NCBI GenBank assembly: GCA_900095095.1
Contig: FMBT01000386.1
Location: 1-64,000 of the forward strand
DNA length: 64,000 bases
Source: Fragilariopsis cylindrus CCMP1102
Lineage: Eukaryota > Bacillariophyta > Bacillariophyceae > Bacillariales > Bacillariaceae
Direction of reading: 5' to 3'
Positions 40,302 through 49,783 of the stretch are shown one piece after another. The first letter of the stretch is position 1; every line of letters begins with the position of its first letter. The position numbers were made by a program, and so were the translations under genes. The notes under the pieces are model-generated. The model was not told where the DNA came from. It was given only the letters and a program-made list of their open reading frames with translations, and searched no databases.

Positions 40302-41388
40302 AACTTATATTAATAATTTATGACAAATGTCTTCGATAATGATTGATGGATATCCATGATGAATCAAAGTGATTGTGATACCAACAATTTCATTCTTTGA
40401 CGTTCCCATAGTGTATCAAATGATGGAAACTAACGCATGCGGGGCATGCCCACTTTCGCCTCTCGACAGGGTCGGGAAAATTTGATATTTGGATTACATT
40501 TTTACTGCTGTGCCCATGAAGTCTACTGTATCGAATTTGTTTTGTGCTACTAGTCTAGTAAACGAATACACGTAATCTTTTGTCCTAGTATCAGGAATGG
40601 TAAATGGGTGAAGGTACCGTGCAATGCTCTTACAGTGATTATGATGGATCTTGCTTATTAATGGCGAAGCATCAAATATTATTTGTTTTTTAGTCTTCAA
40701 TCCCATACTGAATACGGTATTGGAAATTAACCTTCGTGTCACACGCGTTCTTTTTCATGGCAGCGCGTGTCATGAGTTTAATAAGAGAACCATGTGACAT
40801 GAATCAATAACCATCCGCTAGCCGCGATTGTGTTCATTGTTGATCGAAAGATCCTGGATTAATATCCAAAATGATGTATTTATTTCATTCCGTTGCTGGC
40901 TGTGTGATGGTATGGAGTAAAAGTGGTGGCGAAGGTCTCTTGTGCTCCAGCTTCAACTACGTGTATAGTCACACTTTGTTCTCGTGCCAAAATGAATAGA
41001 AATTCGACTATTCCGTTGCTGTGTGATGGTATGCTAGTAAAAGTGGTGGCGAAGGTCTCTTGTGCTCCAGCTTCAACCACGTATAGTCACACTTTATTCT
41101 CGTGCCAAAATGAATTCAACATTTGACTATTCCGTTGCTGTGTGATGGTGTATGCTAGTAAAAGTGTGGCGAAGGTCTCTTGTACTCCAGCGTCAACCAC
41201 GTGTATTCACACTTGTTCTCGTGCCAAAATGAATTGAACATTCGACTATCCAAATAGAGAAAGTGCCTGAAATCCATCAAATAAATCCTCATTCGAATAT
41301 TGTCATAACATTAGATTACGAATATCACAGTGTGATTTGTTTATTGTTATTGCTGTTGCAAAAGAAATAACCATAGTCAAGTATTAAA
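40302..41388. promoter_or_regulatory. Shared upstream region of the two divergent FAS1 genes
   Basis: About 1.1 kb between starts at 40301 (minus) and 41389 (plus). Holds a three-copy tandem repeat (separate entry) and a GCATGC-GGG-GCATGC-type palindromic word near 40435. Frames on either strand over the repeat are chance. A bidirectional promoter role is inferred from geometry only. Confidence 0.45.
40888..41252. repeat. Three-copy ~120-bp tandem repeat
   Basis: Units begin TTCCGTTGCTG at 40888, 41011 and 41130. Each contains GGCGAAGGTCTCTTG, a CTCCAGC word, CACGT or ACGTG, and TTCTCGTGCCAAAATGAAT. Copies differ by scattered substitutions and 1-6 bp indels. It lies in the shared upstream region of the divergent FAS1 genes. 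Confidence 0.9.
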
Positions 41389-43601
41389 ATGTTGTCTATT
41401 TACGGACGCTTATTTTTACTGCGAGCCTCTTCATTGGTGGAACCGATGCAGAAGGATGTAAGGGTGGAAACACTTTCAATTACGGCAACGAAGGATATGA
41501 ATGTAATTGTAACCCCGTGGCATGTACTAATGAAACATGTGTGAACGATATGGGTGGCGAATGGACTTCCGATTGTCCTGATTGTGACCCAGATGAATGC
41601 GACCCATTAGCAGCATCTGATATTGATGATCCAAGTTGTACAGGTGCCCCAGAAATGATTGATAGATTCGGAAAGAAAATGTATCGACGTAAGCTTATCG
41701 CAAGCGAGAAACCTCAAGACAGTGAGGAGGGTGTATTTTGTCACTTGACTTTCGAGTTGTGCAGCGACGAAAGCTTTATTACTCAAGGTATTGACACAGG
41801 ATTTGGTGATTATATCAGGATCGCTGCTGCCGACCCAGAAAAATGGGAACGTATGAAGGACCTGTCAACGGAAAGACCTATAGTGGTATGAATGATGTTA
41901 CAACAGCTCGTTCGTACAGTCCAGTGAACCCTCTAAAGAACACAAGGCACAGTTTATCATCAAGGAGGAGAAGTCCGATAGTGAAGAGAACAACTGCACC
42001 CCAGGAGAAATTGTAAGTTTGGTTTCAGTGAATTGGCATGCTTTGCTCCTGTTGGGACGGACTTTCTTCTTTCAGTGGTGCCAGATCACGGTGGAACGGA
42101 CACAACCCACTACGTATACGAACCGAACTTCAGTAGAGAACCAGGTGCAGGTCCGTACACCGTCAATATTATTGGACAGGGTGTTGCAATCACCGAACTT
42201 AATGTCCTTGGTATTAGTGAACTACTCGAACCGTTTGCGAGTGATGGTTCTTATTCTACCATCAAAGTAGTAAACTATCTCTGGGCCAACTCGTACTGGT
42301 CGAATGCTGAGTGGGTTTTTGAAAAGTCCGAGTCGAATGATCTTGCCCGCAAGCTTTTCCAAGACATGGCACAATATGGCGTCCGTTTTAACCTCATGCA
42401 TGCGATTTCACGTGAAGAACGTCCTGAAGCAGAATTTCCTCGAACCAATGTTACTGTGATTGGTGACGCATTTCAGTTAACGAACACAACGGACCAAGAC
42501 CCAAACATCAAGTGGTTCGTTGTTGGTTCGGGAAATTATAAAAAAGCCATATATCCTCAGATCGTTGAATGGGGTTTCGATATGTATCCATGTTCCGAGA
42601 AAGCTGCGGGTAAAGGGTATCCCTACTGTGGACCCAATTCGCTTTACGAGTGGGCTGAAATGGGTTACAACGGGCTTGAAGATCGAGAAAGATCGGAAAT
42701 TTTCAAGTACAGTGCCGGCGATCTTACGACACCTTCAGCTGATGCAAACAGTGCTGATCAAATCGAAACCGATCCATATGCCGGTGATCCTGAGTTAAGC
42801 GTCGATCAATCTTCTGGGAGCAGCTCGGATGATAATTCAGAGTCAAGCAGTAAGTTTGAAAAACTACTTTCTGTTTTGTGTTTAAACTTCAATTCTGAAT
42901 TCTCTTTTTGATCTAATTTTTTCCTGTATCTTTCTTACATATAGCATCTTTAGATGATAACACAGATTCAGAATCCAGCAGCAGCGATCAATCTTCTGAG
43001 AGCAGCTCGCATGATAATTCAGAGTCAAGCCGTAAGTTTGAAAGATTACTTTCTGTAGTATATTAAACTTTAATTCTCATTTTGATTTGATTTTTTCCTG
43101 ATTCTTTCTTACTTACTTTTTGCATTTTTAGATGATAACACGGATACTTGTTCAACTATCTTTGACCTTGCCTGCAGTACTGATGGATTTGACACATTAT
43201 GTGGACTTTTAACAAGCTTTGACCTGAAAGATGCCATTTCTGGAGGGTCTTGGACAGTCTTTGCCCCTACTAATGAGGCCTTTACTAAGCTTGATGATGC
43301 GCTTGATGGTGGTATTGCAAGTGTCTCAGATGATCTATTATTGAAAATTCTACAGTTTCATGTTGTTGATGACCAAGTTTTGTACTCAGATGATCTCCCT
43401 TGTGAGCTAGGTAATAACCTTGTTACAACATTAAGTGGAAAGGATTCCCGCACATTTTGTGAGGATGATGTCCCTTATGGCCAGAAAGGTAGTGGAAATG
43501 ATGAAGTAGTCAAATTTGTGGGAGTTGACATTGATGCATGCAATGGAGTGGTCCATGCTGTTGAGGATGTTCTTCTGTTTAACTTAGCACCATACATGTA
43601 A
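41389..43601 (+). CDS. Secreted protein with unrecognised N-terminal region and C-terminal FAS1 domain, frame broken
   Basis: Exons are about 41389-42849, 42954-43031 and 43132-43601; introns of 104 and 100 bp are near copies of each other. Corrected length is about 670 aa. The signal peptide begins MLSIYGRLFF. A Cys-rich stretch follows (ECNCNPVACTNETC), then ~350 residues I do not recognise, with GFSELACFAPVGTDFLLSVV and a later KWFVVGSGNYKKAIYPQIV block. The Ser/Asp linker is split over repeated exons. The FAS1 domain has TVFAPTNEAF (H1-like), LQFHVVDDQVLYSDDL and VVHAVEDVLLF (H2-like). One base is missing at each of about 41417, 41852, 41899 and 42006, all in short homopolymer runs. FAS1 domains mediate extracellular adhesion. 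The first intron has a second possible acceptor 9 bp upstream (42944). Confidence 0.6.
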
Positions 43602-43617
43602 CTCATACCCTTATTAT
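42954..43617 (+). repeat. FAS1 cassette, plus-strand copy of an inverted duplication
   Basis: Linker exon, 100-bp intron and FAS1 exon matching 37816-38465 in inverse orientation. This copy has an intact FAS1 frame and intact AG acceptors, so it looks like the better preserved member. Confidence 0.85.
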
Positions 43618-44395
43618 ACTACACGGAAACAAACAAAACTGAAAATATCTGTCTGTGAGAAGAACAAAAAGAGAAATAAAGTAAAGTAAAGAGAATTTAG
43701 ATAATATTGATTGTGATAATTAACAATGAATTCGAGTCTTCTGTTAAAATAAATATGCTGAGAAATTTTCTGTTTAGATAATTGCTCAGTTTTGGCCGGA
43801 GACAAACTTTAGTTGCACTAAATCTTTGTGTTGTTACATATTATGATTTTACTCCTCTTTTCATTGTTTGCGCGGATATTTTCATTGTCCTAATCAGGGT
43901 CAGAATAAACTTGCGGGGTTGATTGAGGGGATATAATTGGGGTTGGTTATATGTCACACCCCTTACTGTTACCCCTGTTTGATTGTTGTATCTCATCTTT
44001 ACGCTGTACTATGTTACAACGCATGTTAAAATAGTAAAATAGTTAGGCAAGCTAAGTAAGCACAAAATTAACTACACAGGTGTGATTTGGGAGAATTCAC
44101 TCACTCAAATCTAGATCCTCTATTAACACACTTAATTCATGTTACAATGATACAGTAAAAGAATCCAGTATTCATACACAATGTAAAAATTAAATCTATA
44201 GATTACAAAAATCGAAGTTACTCTATAATAAAACTTTTATTTTTCTAATCTAACAAAATCATGTTTACAGTAAGTATATTACAACAAATGCATCCCATTT
44301 CTATGACAACTGCATTCAGTTACAGAAGTGTTCTAAGACGGAATGACATTTTTAATGTCAAGCGAAAAGCGTTAAAAAGATTAACATCATCTTCA
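43602..44395. other. Intergenic between convergent genes, nothing recognised
   Basis: AT-rich. The frames 43614-43805 and 44261-44503 have no recognisable content; the second lies opposite the end of the fucosyltransferase-like gene. Confidence 0.5.
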
Positions 44396-45601
44396 CTACC
44401 ATTCACCACCAACGATATCACCCCTATCGTACCATTTGCATATTGTAACTTGTTTTTTCCGTTCAGAATCATGTCGGAGGACGCATTTTGGATCGATTTG
44501 TAGAATACTTGCAAATCTTCCAAACCCACCCACTCCATATGCCATACATTTAGCTTCTGCCATAATAAGTAAATCAATAAATGTTGGATAAAAATCGGAT
44601 ACATTTCCTGATTTCCATTGGTCTTTTTTATCAAGATGCAATGCCTCTTTTTCATCATCTAATGTAACGACGGTATGATTGAATGCTTCACCATATTTAC
44701 GTGCATAAGTTACTGCAGTATGCGAATCACTCGCAAAGTATACAGGTGCTCCAGGAAAATTTTTCGAGGCACAATTGATAGCATTTTTTGTTTTTGATAT
44801 TAAATCTAGGTCAGTTCGTGTATGCTTTTTGTTTTCATAGCATAAAATGCACGATATTGAGTCGTTGTGTATTCTCCAGAGATCAAATTGGTTGATTCCA
44901 TTTTTCCTTTAATAAGTTTCGCCACGGGTGGTGATGGAAGGAATAATGTATTGAACAAGTCTCGGAAAATGAATTCATAACTACTCCATCCGTGCATATC
45001 ATTTAGTTTCTTTGCTACTCATGATCGAACACTTTGTTTTTATCCATTTCACAGTCTAATTTTTCATAAAATTTTGAACCACCATAAAAATCTTGCACCA
45101 AACCTTCCAATACAGTCATACTTTCATATTTTTTTAAGCCTGAGACAAAGAGCTTTGCAGTTGGCATAAAATCGTATCGGTATGGAATGAATTAGTTTTC
45201 TCGTACATCCAGTCAGGCATCGCCCAATTGATTTCATTGGGTATTAAAAACTCTTCTAATTTCGTTGGTCGTTCCCATCGTATCATAAATAGTCTATTTG
45301 ACTTAGCAGCCGCTGCAATAAAAAATGGTAAGGCTTTTAATCGATCTGCAACACCACCACATTTACGTTCATTATTTGAGCATCGCAATACAATAAATTT
45401 ATATGTTCTATAATTACATTCATTTAAACTTCTCGTTTGTTTTCTATGCCATCGAAGTAGTCTTTGATAAAGATATCATAGTATGGTTTATACATGTAGG
45501 GGAAAAGAGAGTCACATAGAGAGCGAGAGTGAGATGCCACAGCAGAAAAAGTAGAATGCAACGCATCTATCGATTTGATTTGATTCGATTCATATTCAAT
45601 G

Positions 45602-45633
<32 letters not shown>

Positions 45634-46080
45634 TATATTATACTATATATTTTAGAAAAATTGAGTTGAATTTGCCCTACCTTTCATCCACTGTGGCATT
45701 GTCACAGACTGTTTGTATCTTGTCGATGGTTGGAATCGATATGTTACGCTGTTGGTATTATTGCTGGTGCTGATGCATTTCGTATTTTTGACGTCATCGA
45801 TTGGTGATACAATCGATTTATTCGACAACAACGTTATCTCCTGCTGTAGTCGTTGTAGATGTGACAACGATGACGACGACGAGGACGACGACGGCATTGT
45901 TACCGCTGGTAGTCCTTCTTCAAACCTTTTATGTAACGTTGTCATCTCTTCCTTCAATGCAGCAGACGTTGTGTTGAGATGGCGTAACAATATGCTAAGC
46001 GATGTAAAGCAAGCGATGATTGAAATCAGTAGTATGGAAACTACCGTTTTGATATTCGTTAACCCAAACTTCATCTTCAT
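44396..46080 (-). CDS. Fucosyltransferase-like type II membrane glycosyltransferase, frame broken
   Basis: Exon 1 is 46080-45681 and exon 2 is 45461-44396, with a 219-bp GT-AG intron in phase; about 489 aa when corrected. The N-terminal hydrophobic helix (VVSILLISIIACFTSLSILL) gives a type II anchor. The catalytic part shows KCGGVADRLKALPFFIAAA, RLFMIRWERPTKLEEFL, APVYFASDSHTAVTYARKYG, HLDKKDQWKSGNVSDFYPTF and LLIMAEAKCMAYGVGGFGR. This motif order resembles protein-O-fucosyltransferase/NodZ-type GT-B enzymes. Four single bases are missing, near 45425, 45197, 45018 and 44840; each repairs by lengthening a two- to three-base run. An intronic TA microsatellite lies at 45602-45650. Expected role: Golgi or ER fucosylation. 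The family call is moderate. Confidence 0.55.
45602..45650. repeat. TA microsatellite inside an intron
   Basis: Interrupted TA run within the intron of the fucosyltransferase-like gene. Confidence 0.85.
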
Positions 46081-46684
46081 TATCAATCTCTAACCGTGTT
46101 TTACTGTATCATCGACAAGATCGACACAACGACCGATGTTTCAGGTATGTATTATTACTATGCCAACTCTAGAGAACCGCTAACGTTATTTTTGTCATTC
46201 GCGATGGTGTAAATGGCTTTCCTCTCCACGATCATCACTTTTCTTTGCTTTCCCTTTTGACATGACTGGTCTACTTTGTATTGTATGATACCTTCCATGC
46301 ATCAGAAACAAATCGACAATAGTAAATCGAAATTTACAAGAATCTTTTGTCGTTATTTTCTGAATTAACAATGTCACGCGTGATGAGCTTTAACCGCCGC
46401 GAAACTGCCTAAAATTAACTGTAAAAAAAAGGACAGCAGCAGCAGCAGAAAGAAAATCTTAGAAGGGGGTGGGCAAACAGTACTAGGATTGTTTTTTGGG
46501 AGTTAGAATCATGGATACTGTAGATGGTCTCAATGTCCTTGGTCATTCAGAGTTGAAAAGATCCAGTCTATCTCACAGACCATTCAAACCTTTCCTCCAA
46601 CATGACCAGAAAATCCAAGTCATTAAATGATTTGTTGGTGTCTGCTGTTATGCATGTTAGTAGAAGGACCACATAGTTGTCATA

Positions 46685-46693
<9 letters not shown>

Positions 46694-46731
<38 letters not shown>
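46694..46731. repeat. CT/TA microsatellite
   Basis: A short CT run passes directly into TA units, just 5' of the gypsy-like fragment. Confidence 0.85.
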
Positions 46732-46732
<1 letters not shown>

Positions 46733-46744
46733 CATATTATGTAT

Positions 46745-47039
46745 CATGTATCAGGTGAAAGTAACTACTACTGCGTGACTGATGCTCTGTCAAGATTGCC
46801 TATATCAGATATATAGTTAATGCATATGACATCCACGGGTGGGTGCGAGGAACCACCAAGTTCAGAAGCAAGTGATAGTGTCTCTCTTTGCTTTGGAAGA
46901 ACAGCTCAAGAATAGAAGAAAAACAATTAGCTTTGATATGCTTGAATACTACCAGAAGCATGATATAAGGTACTCCAGAAGAAAATGTAAACAACTACAA
47001 GAAATGGACCTACTCATTTACTACGGTATAAAACATTGA
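46745..47039 (+). mobile_element. Degraded Ty3/gypsy retrotransposon fragment (end of RNase H region)
   Basis: One frame reads HVSGESNYYCVTDALSRLP and ends at TAG 46814-46816. The G-x-x-N-x-x-x-D-A-L-S-R-L-P string is the hallmark at the end of the RNase H domain in Ty3/gypsy Pol. Downstream, frame 46839-47039 reads ALEEQLKNRRKTISFDMLEY, compatible with the start of the region before integrase. Stops and frame changes show it is a relic. No LTR was identified. Confidence 0.5.
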
Positions 47040-47330
47040 AGGTGTTGTATCAGTCTAGTCAAGTTTTCTGGAGTACTCTGATAGGAAATGTTTCTCGGTG
47101 TTTTGCACCGAACTAGGCTAGAAAATATGTATGGTTTCTCTGTAAGTTTACTGGTTACTGGTAACGTATTGGTACTATTGCTAAAAGCTAGTACTTTTTC
47201 TTCGGAAGATATCCAATCAATTAGTAACAACAGTATTATTATCGATCGAGGCATATGTTTTTTGACATATTAGTATCAACAGAACGGAGACGAACGAACA
47301 CTATTTCACACATTATGTATATAATTGATA

Positions 47331-48529
47331 TCATGATGTTCGTTTGAAGGCAAATATATAAATGCCTTCTCCTTTAACTTCTTGCAAGATCTCGACATCT
47401 AATGCGGCAGTTTTCGCTCCTTCTAGAACCATATCCACCGTCACTGATGATCCCTCGCGTCGATCAGAATGTGCCATCAAAAATATTGGTGTATCAGTAG
47501 TCGTTGTAGTAGGCGGCGTAGTAGTCGTGGTACTGCAACTATTATCGCTGTTCACGCTTCGATTTTGTTGAAGAAGAATAGACACGGTCTCAAAAAGAGG
47601 CTGAATCACTCGAGGAGAGTAAATAAGGTCAGATCCAAAAACGATATCAACACCACCAGTAGTTTCACCAATAGTTAATTGACGCTCGCAGAATGCTCGA
47701 GTTGGATCTTTCCCCCATAAGAGTTGATGACAGGAGATGCCATGATTACGATGATGATGGATATGATTTCGATTCTGGTCTTCTATCGGAGATCCCGTTT
47801 CCGATGGCGACAACGACCGCTCCTTTTTTAGAAGCACATTTTCGCTGTCATCGTCGCCGTCGTCGAGGTATGTGTTATCGATCACATTTGCACGAAGTTG
47901 AGCAAGGGTGTCAGTATCTCCATCTGTTAGATAAATATGACTGTTCCTTGCTGTTGTTCTGTTGATTGTAGTACAAGTACCACTAAATTCACAGTCCCGA
48001 TCACAATCATTGTTATTTCCAGTTGATCGTATCAATAGATGATGTAAGAGCAGACCACAGCGACCTAAGCCAGAACCTAACTCGATTGCATTTATCGGTG
48101 CCAATGCACCCGGATTTTGTGCTGTTGTTGTTCCTGTTCCTGTTGTTGCTTTCGTCTCAAAGTCAGTAATATTCAGTGAGAGATGTTTTTGGAAATTATC
48201 CAAAAGATATTCACATAGATAGTAAGAAGAAGGCCACATCGTCAATCCAGTCGAATTCCAGATCTGTTCAGATTCAGATGGAAAACCTTTGAGTTTTAAA
48301 GTAAAGTTTGTATTATAAGAAGGAGGGCAGCATTTTTTCGTGGTGGTAACTTATAGTCGAAGGAAAAGCTAGCAGTGGGAGGGACTCGATCGTCTTCTCC
48401 TTCTTCTGCATCATCGTCGTCGTCATCGTCGTCTTGATCTTCATCGAAAACTTCCTTAGAGTTACGATCCCATCGAATCCATGCGTCAATCCACGGGGTC
48501 TCTTCATCATATTTATTTATTACTTCCAT
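47331..48529 (-). CDS. METTL/FAM86-type (Methyltransf_16) protein methyltransferase, frame broken once
   Basis: About 399 aa after adding one base. The first frame starts at 48529 with an acidic N-terminus and ends DYKLPPRK. The A-run near 48333-48341 must be one longer to continue as KCCPPSYNTNFTLKLKGFP into the second frame, which ends at 47331. Methyltransferase features in order: GLTMWPSSYYLCEYLLDNF, the SAM loop AINAIELGSGLGRCGLLLHHL shifted slightly late, HIYLTDGDTDTLAQLRANV with the acidic ribose-binding position, and VDIVFGSDLIYSPRVIQPLF in place of the family's D-x-[ILV]-x-x-[AS]-D-x-x-Y post-I motif. These enzymes usually methylate lysine or other side chains in chaperones or elongation factors. 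Asp/Thr runs are inserted. Substrate unknown. Confidence 0.65.
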
Positions 48530-49783
48530 GCTTTTTTTACCTTCGGTTTACGACTATTCAATAATAATTCAGTAATCTTTAATACCGTTACTGATCAAAA
48601 ATTATTCTATTATGCATACTTTCGTCTGGATTGTTATTGCAATAAATACAGGAGCTATTTGCTTTCCGTTTCGCTTCTGAATGGTTGTTTTTTACCGTCG
48701 TGCTCAAGCTTCGCTTGTTGGATTCATTCGATTGATTCATTCAGATTGATGGATGAAGTTTCATGTTGGTACCGATGTAGTAACAAATTGCACGTACTGT
48801 CGTCCGTCCGTCGCTCACAAGATATTATTTTATTTTTAAATAATAAAGCGTTATTTTTGGAAATGCAACCGAAATGAAAGGAGAATGAAGGAAGGATGTC
48901 ATCATATGAGTATGAATGATAGGCTGGATGCACCATATGGAAACAATGTTTCATAGAATAAATAAATTTTGAATCTTTAATAATTATTATTCAAAAGAAA
49001 GTGGTTTATCATCAGTTACATTTTTTCTTGGAAAAATTCCCATGCCTAATTGTAATACTTTTTCTGAGTTATATGCTTGAATCTTAAAAGTTTAGTTGTA
49101 GTAGTATTATTCATACTACCACTATTACTAGCTCCTCCCAACTAAGGATTGAGGGCCTGTCTGCATCTGATGATACTTCAGAAGTCAAATTAGACTGGTA
49201 GATTCCCTATGTAGTCCTATAGGGATTGTGGTCTATTAGCTGCTGTGAGAAATGGTGACCTAGCAATAAAAGAATAGCACTTTCGATACTAAAGGTTAGA
49301 CTGTGAAGATCTAGTAATAATTAATTGTACAGATGTAAGTTGCATTCTAGCTAGTACTGTGCATACTGTACTGTACACTCTACTTGGCCTATGACTTATG
49401 ATGCTTCATTCGTGACTCAATCACTCACCAGCTGTGTTACACATCGCAGTTCGAATTCTTCGTCCAATCATAAGACAGCACGCGGCGGAAGAAATCGGAA
49501 AACATATAAGATCGAGTTCGAAGAAAAATGCTGTTCTGAAGTCTTGCTCAGCAAGACTTCTAGCAAGACTTCAGATCTAATGATGGCAAAACCCTGTTTC
49601 GACACGAACAGCGTGAACAGTCAGTCAGTCACAAATAATAAAATATTAAATTCTCATTTTATCACATACTTGTACCTCTTCGAATATATCTAATCAATCA
49701 ATCGGACACTCTCATTACAGTCTATAAAACTATATTTAAAATCGTATTTGGTTAGCCCCAACACAGCAGCATACACAAAAGTC
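48530..49783. other. Intergenic, nothing convincing
   Basis: Shared upstream region of the methyltransferase and the ApaG-type gene. A 100-codon plus frame at 49391-49693 has a Ser-rich stretch but no recognisable domain. It contains a 23-bp palindrome, GAAGTCTTGCT-C-AGCAAGACTTC (49538-49560), with a third arm copy at 49562-49572. Confidence 0.45.

Larger units (their letters stand above)
46081..47330. other. Intergenic with TA repeat and retroelement relic
   Basis: About 1.25 kb with no intact gene. Holds a GCA/CAG triplet run near 46435, a TA microsatellite (46694-46731) and a degraded Ty3/gypsy fragment listed separately. Other short frames are unsupported. Confidence 0.55.

Noticed and set aside
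40923-41126. 67-codon frames on both strands over the 120-bp tandem repeat
   Set aside because: Repetition of the same peptide on either strand follows from the DNA repeat; there is no start context, domain or continuity.
49391-49693. 100-codon open frame upstream of the ApaG-type gene
   Set aside because: Ser-rich, no domain, and overlaps the palindromic repeat, so it is more likely promoter or leader sequence.
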